In this document: one piece after another, positions 43,827 to 49,990 of the stretch
Layout: every line of letters starts with the position of its first letter
Numbering within the stretch: position 1 is the first letter of the stretch
Origin: an uncultured Flavonifractor sp.
GTDB lineage: Bacteria; Bacillota; Clostridia; Oscillospirales; Oscillospiraceae
Direction of reading: 5' to 3'
DNA length: 49,990 nt
Assembly (NCBI RefSeq): GCF_944385615.1
Contig: NZ_CALWXV010000015.1
Span: 1-49,990 of the forward strand
Program-made: the position numbers and the translations under genes
Notes under the pieces: generated by a model
Databases searched by the model: none
What the model was told of the DNA's origin: nothing
The model's input: only the letters and a program-made list of their open reading frames with translations

Positions 43827-44663
43827 TTAAAAGCCGTTCCAAATCCGCTCTCCGCGGTAATCAAAATACTCTGCGTCAGCACAGTCTTCCGGGGTCAGAT
43901 CCTTCAACCGCTTTCTGCTCCGTGAGATGTAGAGGTCAGAGTCCATGGGCGGTTTCGGCACCTTGACCCGCAACAGCTCGTCCATTTGAACCAGCTGAGC
44001 GTATTGCTCCGGCTCGTGCTGTTTAAGGTACTGATAGAAGTGGTTTTTATGGAAGGGGCAGAAGGTACAGGCGCTGGCGCGGGTCTCCAGGCCCCATACC
44101 TCCTTGATATAGCCGTAGCTGTCCGCCCGGGTAAATTCCATCTGTACCAGAGGGAAGCGGTTGACGAACATCGGATTGGTGCTCGCTTTACAGCGTCTGG
44201 CTTCTTCCAGGCTGAATCCGATGTGCATTTCATGGGCCTTTTTGTCCTCGTCCCTGAGCCGCTGTCCTTTTTGATAGCCCAGCAGGTCCCATCGTACATA
44301 CTTGGAGATCAGTTCTACCTTATAGTCGATGGTGCAGTTGCGGGGCATTTTGCTCTTATGGCCGTCATCCCGAAGGGTCCACCACGGGATGCTGATGGTC
44401 CGCCGCTCGCCAAAATTCCGAATGAAATCGGAATATAAGGGTGATTTCAATACCTTGAACGGCAGACCGCTGGACGCACAGGCCCGGCGGATGAAGTCCA
44501 CCTGTTTTGCGACCCATGGGGGTTCAAACCCGAGGTCGCAATAAATGATGGCGTCATAGATGGGGACCAGAGGATGGACGGGCCGCCCGGCCTTTGCGTT
44601 CTCACAGCTCATCAGGGCCAGGGCCGTGCTCTGCATCCCTGCGCCGCAGGAGAGGATTTTCAT
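43827..44663 (-). CDS. PP-loop ATPase, PAPS-reductase-like
   Basis: A 278-residue protein of the adenine-nucleotide alpha hydrolase/PAPS reductase superfamily. MKILSCGAGMQSTALALMSC is a PP-loop, followed by AIIYCDLGFEPPWVAKQVDF, CTIDYKVELISKYV, and the two-cysteine motif SACTFCPFHKNHFYQYL. Phage and actinobacterial relatives carry the same SAC..CPFH motif. The superfamily includes DndC, which makes DNA phosphorothioates, and sulfate-activating enzymes. I infer an ATP-using modification reaction, substrate unknown. No dnd or sulfur operon is near, so a role in sulfate assimilation is unlikely. It starts at 44663 with taggagga upstream and is co-transcribed with conjugation genes. Confidence 0.75.
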   Translation of the reverse strand: MKILSCGAGMQSTALALMSCENAKAGRPVHPLVPIYDAIIYCDLGFEPPWVAKQVDFIRRACASSGLPFKVLKSPLYSDFIRNFGERRTISIPWWTLRDDGHKSKMPRNCTIDYKVELISKYVRWDLLGYQKGQRLRDEDKKAHEMHIGFSLEEARRCKASTNPMFVNRFPLVQMEFTRADSYGYIKEVWGLETRASACTFCPFHKNHFYQYLKQHEPEQYAQLVQMDELLRVKVPKPPMDSDLYISRSRKRLKDLTPEDCADAEYFDYRGERIWNGF

Positions 44664-44674
44664 TTGCCATCCTC

Positions 44675-45667
44675 CTACGCCGAAACGGCATATTTCAGCG
44701 GCGCATGGATCATCTTTACGCCGCCCTGGGTCCATGCGGAGCCGCACATCCCGTAGACGCTTTCCACCGCGTAGCCGTCGCCGCCGTCCGGGAGGGCAGA
44801 GCGGATGTATTTGACCGGCAGTTTCACATCCCGCTCCAGCTGAATTTCAAACACGCTTCCGCCGCCCTGCCAAGGGTCATACAGGCCGGTCACGGTGTCT
44901 TTCTCCAGGATGATGTAGCCGCAGTAGGGATTTTTGCGGCTGTCATAGAAGTGGCCGTTGCGGTCCTGGAGCCGGATCAGGCGGTTGAGCTCCATCAGGT
45001 CAGATAGGGACATTTCCACCAGGAAGGTCACGGTGTTCATGTGGGAGGCGATGTTGGCCACCTCCGCCCGCATACTCGCCAGGAAGCCTTTGGGCCCGGA
45101 TGTGTCCCCGTCCCGCAGTGCCTGCTGGAGCTTTGCCCGGGTATAACCTTGGGACTTTGCCAGCCAGACGATGCCGGCGCGGTCGTCGATTTTCTCCTCA
45201 TAGCGGCCATACCAGCAGGGGTAGACGCTGTTGAGGACATAATCGTAGTTGCCGTCCCCAGTGTCCAGCATGATATTGACCGGGAAGGTCTGGTCCAGGA
45301 AGTGTTTCTCCGGGAGCCTGAAATACACATGGTCCATCATCAGGTCATAGAACAGCCCGGTTTCCTCCGCTGTGAAGCCATCTGGATATGGCCCATCTTC
45401 TGAGGTGAGCGCGGACTGGACATCCTGCTCCAGTTCGTCTCTCAGCTGACACTCGTAGTCGAAATACCATTCCTCCAGCGACTCCCAAAAACTCTGCATG
45501 GGGTCGTCGCCGGACAGGAGCTTGGTCGCGGTGGCGCTGTCCATCCCGTCCCGGTAGTCGGCATAGATTTCATAAAAGAAGCAGTCGCCCTCACGCTGTA
45601 AAAAGGGCTGACGGTCAAGGGCGTCCAGAATATGGCGCCTGAGTTTCTCTGCCGCCTTATCGTTCAT
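44675..45667 (-). CDS. Unknown protein of conjugative element (330 aa)
   Basis: A 330-residue soluble protein, acidic in its first third (EEWYFDYECQLRDELEQDVQ). The middle (SQGYTRAKLQQALRDGDTSG) and later part (MSLSDLMELNRLIRLQDRNG, PYCGYIILEKDTVTGLYDPW) have no motif I can name. There is no signal peptide or membrane segment. ggaggtgg precedes the ATG at 45667. It starts the tightly packed run 45667-41210 and is 11 bases from the PP-loop gene. I cannot assign a function. Confidence 0.7.
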   Translation of the reverse strand: MNDKAAEKLRRHILDALDRQPFLQREGDCFFYEIYADYRDGMDSATATKLLSGDDPMQSFWESLEEWYFDYECQLRDELEQDVQSALTSEDGPYPDGFTAEETGLFYDLMMDHVYFRLPEKHFLDQTFPVNIMLDTGDGNYDYVLNSVYPCWYGRYEEKIDDRAGIVWLAKSQGYTRAKLQQALRDGDTSGPKGFLASMRAEVANIASHMNTVTFLVEMSLSDLMELNRLIRLQDRNGHFYDSRKNPYCGYIILEKDTVTGLYDPWQGGGSVFEIQLERDVKLPVKYIRSALPDGGDGYAVESVYGMCGSAWTQGGVKMIHAPLKYAVSA

Positions 45668-45792
45668 GCTTCCACCTCCTTGTCCATACATGGTTTCGGC
45701 GTCTGAAGGGAAAAGCGCTCAGCCTCCGGTCCAGAGGCAGGGCGCAAATGGTCGTTTCTCCGGCGCCCCGTCATAGGGCCGTCACCTTCCCA

Positions 45793-46209
45793 TCAGAACG
45801 GGAGTTCGCTGTCCACGTCACTTTCAAACTCTGACGCCGGCGGGGTCGCATCGGTGTTCGCGGCGGGGGCGGGGGCGCTCTTTTTCTTGACGGAGTCCCC
45901 GAAGTAGATGTTGCTGGCCACGACCTCGGCGGTACGGCGTCTGTTGCCCTCCCGGTCCGTCCAGTCCCGGATCTGGAGCCGCCCGTCCACCATGGCCATG
46001 GAGCCCTTGGCGAAGTAGTTGGCGGCGAACTCTCCGGTGTGACGCCACGCGACGATGTCGATGAAGTCCACAGGCGTTTCACCGGTGGCCTTGTCTTTGA
46101 AGTCCCGGTTGACCGCCAGAGAGAACGACGCGACGGGGATGCCGCTCTGTGTCCGGCGCAGTTCGGGGTCCCGGGTGAGCCGCCCACTGAGAATGATTCG
46201 ATTCAACAT
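45793..46209 (-). CDS. ssb: Single-stranded DNA-binding protein
   Basis: A 138-residue SSB with an OB fold (1-105): MLNRIILSGRLTRDPELRRT, PVASFSLAVNRDF, FIDIVAWRHTGEFAANYFAK and MAMVDGRLQIRDWTDREGNR. A Pro/Ala/Ser linker follows, then the acidic tip DSELPF that recruits partner proteins. It is shorter than typical chromosomal SSB (about 150-180). It lies with conjugation genes, so an element-borne SSB that protects transferred single strands is the likely role. ggaggt precedes the start. Confidence 0.93.
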   Translation of the reverse strand: MLNRIILSGRLTRDPELRRTQSGIPVASFSLAVNRDFKDKATGETPVDFIDIVAWRHTGEFAANYFAKGSMAMVDGRLQIRDWTDREGNRRRTAEVVASNIYFGDSVKKKSAPAPAANTDATPPASEFESDVDSELPF

Positions 46210-46406
46210 GATGTTTACCTCCGTTTTGACAAATTGTTTTTCGGGCGGCCGGTCCAGAGGGGGAGCACATGCCCAGCCCAGCCATTTCCGGCCTGCCTCC
46301 GTGTACCCTCTCGTCTGTTCTACACCCGTTCACCAACACACCTGGATGGGGGACCCATCGCCCGCCGCCGTCAGGGTACCGCTCAGGAACTTGACGGCGG
46401 CTTAGG

Positions 46407-46481
46407 GGCAATACCGTTTGTTGGGATGCTCCTCCAGAGAGGCAAACGGGTGGATCAGCAGTTCATACAGGACGGTCTGCC
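46407..46481. repeat. Direct repeat, left copy (3' end of a duplicated gene)
   Basis: 75 bp nearly identical (two mismatches) to 48435-48509, the 3' end of the gene at 48415-49101. On the minus strand this copy encodes the ending FASLEEHPNKRYC, then P and a stop. It borders the ImmA/DUF4411 cassette on the left. Confidence 0.9.
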
Positions 46482-46496
46482 ACATAGATTTCAGCA

Positions 46497-46535
46497 AAAA
46501 CGGGGGTATCGCGTCGATAACAATACCTCCGTTTT
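46497..46535. repeat. Inverted repeat at the cassette's left edge
   Basis: A 13-bp stem with one G-U pair (46497-46509 with 46523-46535), 13-nt loop, just inside the left direct repeat. It may be a terminator for transcription entering the cassette or an operator for the antitoxin-like gene downstream. Confidence 0.55.
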
Positions 46536-46611
46536 CCTAATAAATTACTTTCTTTTGTTATGTTAGACATGGTACAATATAAATGTAATGCTAATTTAAG
46601 GAGGAGTGATT

Positions 46612-47799
46612 ATGGTTGTTCGTGCTTTGATAAATAAAGAAACATTAAAATATTTACGAGAACATATTGGAATCACACTTCCATATATTGAGCGAATCAC
46701 TAAATATGATGAAAAGAAATATTTGCTGTGGGAAGATATCAATTCTTGTAATTTTCCAACTTGCCTTCAAGCGAAAACAATTGCAAAATGCTTTCACATA
46801 CCATTTGCGGGTTTATATATGAATGCAAAAGACATCAAACTACAGCATATTCCTAAAATGTATAACATGCGGACTATACGGGGAAATGGAAGTTTCGATG
46901 ATAGCTCGTTAAACTTGGCTATTATGGATTTACTTTACTCACGTGAATTGCTAATAAGCACAAAAAATGAATTACAGGAGTCTTTGCCGGCCTTTTCGCT
47001 TTCAATTGTTGGTACTGATGTTAAACAGTGGGCCGACTCAATAAGGCAGATATTCAAGTTAGAATTGAAGGATCAATGCTCATTACCGAGCAAAAGAAAA
47101 TTTTATTTATATATAAGAAATAAAATAGAAAAGCAAGGAGTGTTTATTCAAGGATTTTCAGGTGTGGATACTGAAATTGCACGTGGTGTAGCTATCTACA
47201 ACGACATATATCCTATTATTGGAATAAATAATGATGACAGATACCCTGCAAAAACGTTTTCAATTATTCATGAACTTGTTCACATTATTAAGCGTCAATC
47301 TACAATGTGTAATGATATGGTAACTTCTTTTTCTGCACAACAAGAAGAAGTATTTTGTAACGCTGTTGCAGGAGAAGTCTTAGTTCCAGAGCAGGCAATT
47401 ATGACCTTGGTTAAAAATCGCAAGATAAAAGATTTTACAGAGGATAATATTGCTTCTTTAGCAGATGTTTTTTCTGTTAGTAAAGAAGTAATCTCGAGAA
47501 GGCTTTTAGATGTTGGAGAAATTAGCAAACCCGAATATGATACATTTATTTTAGAATTCAAACGAACATTTGATATGGAAAAAGAGATAGAAAGAGAGAA
47601 AAGAAAAGCTAGTGGAAATAAGGGGTTCCGTAATATTCTTTTGGAAACTATTGACAAGACAAGTGGTAGTTTATGTCAAACTTTATACCATGGATATGGC
47701 GAAGGGCTCGTTGATAGGCAAGACATTGCAAGATATTTGAGAATAGACCAAAAGCATATCTCCAATATTTTGAGGGAGGTATCGCAATGGAACAGTTAA
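46612..47799 (+). CDS. HTH + ImmA/IrrE metallopeptidase, antitoxin-like
   Basis: A 395-residue protein. An XRE-like N-terminus (about 5-75, KETLKYLREHIGITLPYIER) precedes a zinc peptidase domain with HELVH at residues 220-224 and the third ligand in QQEEVFCNAVAGEVLVP. This is the COG2856 (ImmA/IrrE) type. The DUF4411 PIN protein that follows is a known toxin partner of HTH-COG2856 fusions, so this is the likely antitoxin and autoregulator. The ATG at 46612 has aaggagga upstream; the GTG two codons earlier overlaps that site. Low GC unlike the neighbouring genes. A role in phage or conjugation immunity is an alternative. Confidence 0.85.
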   Translation: MVVRALINKETLKYLREHIGITLPYIERITKYDEKKYLLWEDINSCNFPTCLQAKTIAKCFHIPFAGLYMNAKDIKLQHIPKMYNMRTIRGNGSFDDSSLNLAIMDLLYSRELLISTKNELQESLPAFSLSIVGTDVKQWADSIRQIFKLELKDQCSLPSKRKFYLYIRNKIEKQGVFIQGFSGVDTEIARGVAIYNDIYPIIGINNDDRYPAKTFSIIHELVHIIKRQSTMCNDMVTSFSAQQEEVFCNAVAGEVLVPEQAIMTLVKNRKIKDFTEDNIASLADVFSVSKEVISRRLLDVGEISKPEYDTFILEFKRTFDMEKEIEREKRKASGNKGFRNILLETIDKTSGSLCQTLYHGYGEGLVDRQDIARYLRIDQKHISNILREVSQWNS

Positions 47800-48272
47800 A
47801 CTTATTTGACGATAAACCTCCATATAAATACATAATAGATACCTGTGCTATTTTGTCACAAAAAGAAGATAGACAATATCGTAGAAGAATTTATGAAAAA
47901 CTGTGGAGAAACATTGATAACTTGGTAAAAGCAAGTGTAATTGTAACATGTTCAGAAATATTCGAGGAAATTAGTGATGAACCGATACAAAAGTGGCTAA
48001 AGGACTGTAATTGTACGATTCTTCAGATAGACGAATTGATTCAAAAGAATGTAACAACAGTTGTAACATCAAACCCCCAATTGATTGATTTTAAGCAATT
48101 AAAATCATCAGGTGATGCGTTTCTAATTGCTACTGCTATAAAATATTCTCTAACAGTTATTACTGAAGAAAATAAAGATTCAAGCAAAAAAATCCCTTAT
48201 GTATGTAAAGATCTTGGCGTTCCATGTGTTAATATCCTTGAATTATGCGAACTTGAAAAATGGACATTTTAG
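47787..48272 (+). CDS. DUF4411 PIN-like toxin
   Basis: A 161-residue protein with the PIN-like pattern of DUF4411: YKYIIDTCAILSQKEDRQYR with the first Asp (D18), then LKSSGDAFLIATAIKYSLTV with an acidic residue, VITEEN, and a KDLGVPCVNILELCE end. PIN toxins cut RNA. It overlaps the antitoxin-like gene by 13 bases and is clearly translated from the same message. Low GC, as in its partner. Confidence 0.85.
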   Translation: MEQLNLFDDKPPYKYIIDTCAILSQKEDRQYRRRIYEKLWRNIDNLVKASVIVTCSEIFEEISDEPIQKWLKDCNCTILQIDELIQKNVTTVVTSNPQLIDFKQLKSSGDAFLIATAIKYSLTVITEENKDSSKKIPYVCKDLGVPCVNILELCELEKWTF

Positions 48273-48414
48273 TTAAAGTATCCTCGGTAGTTAACGGATA
48301 GACATTTCCTATGCCCTTGGAATACTTCCCAAGTCTTTGCTGAATAACCTATAAAAAGAAGAAACGACATAACCGGAAGCTACACTGTTTTTTTGAAAAC
48401 AATCTTATGTTGTT

Positions 48415-49101
48415 TTATGTGTACCGTCCTGTTAGGCAATACCGTTTGTTGGGATGCTCCTCCAGAGAGGCAAACGGGTGAATCAGCAGTTCATACAAGA
48501 CGGTCTGCCGCTCCGCTTCCGGCATCGCGGCGCAGTCAGCGGCCAATTCGGAGACAGTCTTGTTTCCATACTGCCGAAAATACTGCTCATAAATGGCCGT
48601 GAACTCTGCCGCGCAGGGCGCCACCAGCTCGTCCATGAACTGGATCAGACTGCCGGCCTCCATGTCCCCAAGGACACTGTCCCGCGGCGGCAGACTGGCC
48701 TTCAGACGCTCCTCCAGCGAACGGGGCGGGAGAAGGGGCTGCCCCAGGGGCGGGGCCCCGTCCTCCTCCTGCCCTGTTTGTTCAGGAGGGGCACCCAGGA
48801 GGGACGGGAGCAGAAGGGCGGCCGCGTCATAGAGGTAGGCGTCGCCACAGGAGGGAGTTGCCGAGAGCCGGTCGTCCAGGGCCTTGGCAAGCTGTTTGTA
48901 GGTCATGGACTGTACCCGCTCCCGGGAAAGGCCCAGGGCGGACCGCAGCCGCTCCAGCTCCGCTTCAAAGCCCTGGAAATACTCAGGCAGGGTCATATCA
49001 GCAAAGCGGTGGATGATAGCCGCGGCGTATTCGGGGTGGGCACAGCGGCCGGTGTCCAGCAGGTCGAGCCGGTCTTGCAGAGGGAAGCGTTCAATCCTCA
49101 T
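48415..49101 (-). CDS. Conjugative-element protein of unknown function (228 aa)
   Basis: A 228-residue protein starting MRIERFPLQDRLDLLDTGRC; earlier frame residues overlap other genes. It is helical and acidic in the middle, with a low-complexity stretch (about 105-140, Pro/Glu-rich). No motif is recognised. Its start overlaps the stop of the 85-residue protein by 11 bases. The last residues (LTGRYT) differ from the left-hand copy of the same 3' end (P and stop). The cassette has thus changed the end of this gene, and the original ending is probably the shorter one. Confidence 0.7.
   Translation of the reverse strand: MRIERFPLQDRLDLLDTGRCAHPEYAAAIIHRFADMTLPEYFQGFEAELERLRSALGLSRERVQSMTYKQLAKALDDRLSATPSCGDAYLYDAAALLLPSLLGAPPEQTGQEEDGAPPLGQPLLPPRSLEERLKASLPPRDSVLGDMEAGSLIQFMDELVAPCAAEFTAIYEQYFRQYGNKTVSELAADCAAMPEAERQTVLYELLIHPFASLEEHPNKRYCLTGRYT
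48435..48509. repeat. Direct repeat, right copy (attached to intact gene)
   Basis: Matches 46407-46481 with two mismatches over 75 bp. It is the 3' end of the gene on the minus strand and marks the right border of the ImmA/DUF4411 cassette (46482-48434). Confidence 0.9.
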
Positions 49102-49348
49102 GCTGGCCCGCCTCCTCTCTCTGCCGGCGCTCCAGCGCCTCCAGTGCGCTCCCGGCCCGGTCCAGCAGGTTCCGCAGAGCGGACAGGGGGTCGTCTGTGT
49201 AGCGGCCCCAAAAGTAATCGCTCCCGTTTCTGCACATCCATGTGACAAACCGTGCGGGGGCCTTGGAGTTCTCGCCAAGGACATATTCTGTGTCCCCGAC
49301 ACGGATGGCGCTGATAATGATATATCCGGCGTTACTGCGTTCTGACAT
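49091..49348 (-). CDS. Small unknown protein (85 aa)
   Basis: An 85-residue protein, MSERSNAGYIIISAIRVGDT then YVLGENSKAPARFVTWMCRN and a helical charged end. ggggagaaagga precedes the start. It is part of the packed conjugative-element run, upstream of and overlapping the 228-residue gene. Function unknown. Confidence 0.65.
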   Translation of the reverse strand: MSERSNAGYIIISAIRVGDTEYVLGENSKAPARFVTWMCRNGSDYFWGRYTDDPLSALRNLLDRAGSALEALERRQREEAGQHED

Positions 49349-49393
49349 GGTTTATCCTTTCTCCCCGTATGAGCCCGATAGGACAGGCGTATC

Positions 49394-49990
49394 TTATGCG
49401 GCTTGCAGGACTTCCCGTTCCCACTGGTCGAGAAACCGCTGGACTTTCGGTGTGGCTGGGCGATTGTTGGCAGATCGAGCCTGGACCACTTTTCTGTTTC
49501 TGATCTCCAGCGTGTAAAATGGCTTGTCCGCTTCAGCCGCCCGACGCAGAAACAGGATGACGCACTCCTGCTTTGCCACGCGGTCCACATAGGTGCCGAC
49601 ACAGTGATGGAGGGCCTGTCCCTCCTGAATGATGTCCTCCGGGCTTTGGGGACAGAGCACCACCATGCCGTCCAGCTCAAAGTCAGCATGGAGGCGGACA
49701 GATTCCATCGCCGCATGGAAGTCCCGGCGCATCTTGGCGTCCAATTCCTGCTTCCATTGGGCGGCGGCCCGGTCATGGGCCTTTTGCAGGTCCCGGGGAA
49801 ACAGGACGGAATCGCTCAATGGAAACTCCAGCTTCCGGCACAGATCCAGATAGTCGGCATATTCCCGGACCACATCGTATGTATTCTGATAGCGTCTGCC
49901 CAGGTCGGTGCGGGCGGTCAGGCGCCTGGTCTGGCCGTCCACATAGCGCATGAACCTGTGCGGCGTGGTGACTTCCATGAAGGGCAGGAT
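49394..49990 (-). CDS. PcfJ-like protein, 5' end outside the window
   Basis: The C-terminal 198 or so residues of a PcfJ-like protein. Seen are RRYQNTYDVVREYADYLDLC, LFPRDLQKAHDRAAAQWKQE, and the characteristic GQALHHCVGTYVDRVAKQEC followed by ILFLRR, YTLEIRNRKVVQARSANNRP and QFL-like RFLDQWE. The frame continues open upstream of the ATG at 49978 to the window edge, and family members are several hundred residues long, so the true start lies outside. PcfJ is encoded in conjugative plasmids and integrative elements such as pCF10, with unclear function. This supports the mobile-element reading of the region. Confidence 0.8.
   Translation of the reverse strand: MLPFMEVTTPHRFMRYVDGQTRRLTARTDLGRRYQNTYDVVREYADYLDLCRKLEFPLSDSVLFPRDLQKAHDRAAAQWKQELDAKMRRDFHAAMESVRLHADFELDGMVVLCPQSPEDIIQEGQALHHCVGTYVDRVAKQECVILFLRRAAEADKPFYTLEIRNRKVVQARSANNRPATPKVQRFLDQWEREVLQAA

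Overview
The window looks like chromosome of a gut-type, spore-forming Clostridia member, most likely Oscillospiraceae (Flavonifractor/Pseudoflavonifractor-like). This is inferred from GC-rich codon use, FabK-type type II fatty-acid synthesis, a SpoIIQ-like gene behind a sigma-F-like promoter, a glycine riboswitch, a DUF421/DUF4363 pair and SLH-domain proteins. No 16S rRNA or other decisive taxonomic marker is present.

Layout. 1-302: remnant of an IS3-like insertion sequence. 333-1946: ECF sigma factor and membrane anti-sigma factor behind an ECF-type promoter. 1930-4475: tmcAL (minus) and ackA (plus). 4652-9005: TetR regulator with twin operators, then a MacAB-like exporter (adaptor, ATPase, permease). 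9026-11866: SLH-domain protein and a LytM/M23 protein that is probably SpoIIQ. 11926-13663: sodium:alanine/glycine symporter under a complete tandem glycine riboswitch (promoter, two aptamers, terminator). 13717-13862: tRNA-Arg(ACG) with promoter and terminator. 13899-17990: small ORF, SH3-tailed amidase, pckA and rsmA, all minus. 17993-19926: two-component system. 20062-21393: SPFH membrane protein with a ribbon-helix-helix partner.

21502-31325 is a complete type II fatty-acid operon on the minus strand, read acpP-accB-accC-accD-accA-fabH-fabK-fabD-fabG-fabF-fabZ and then a FabT-like MarR gene with its own promoter. An AT-rich, palindrome-containing leader precedes acpP. Next come a very cysteine-rich small protein, carB/carA, a metallophosphoesterase and the DUF421/DUF4363 pair.

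From about 38.4 kb to the end the window is mobile-element DNA. It holds an hsdS remnant, a DUF2971 protein, a VirD4-like coupling ATPase plus a broken duplicate of its C-terminus, a ClpP paralogue, a DUF3849-type protein, a PP-loop/PAPS-reductase-like protein, SSB, several element-specific unknowns and a PcfJ-like protein that runs off the edge. Inside it, an AT-rich ImmA/IrrE + DUF4411 (PIN) toxin-antitoxin-like cassette is bracketed by ~75-bp direct repeats copied from the 3' end of a host gene.

Most of the first 38 kb is ordinary housekeeping DNA with readable regulation. The least explained part is 38.4-50 kb: the ClpP/DUF3849/PP-loop/VirD4 cluster and the repeat-bracketed cassette.
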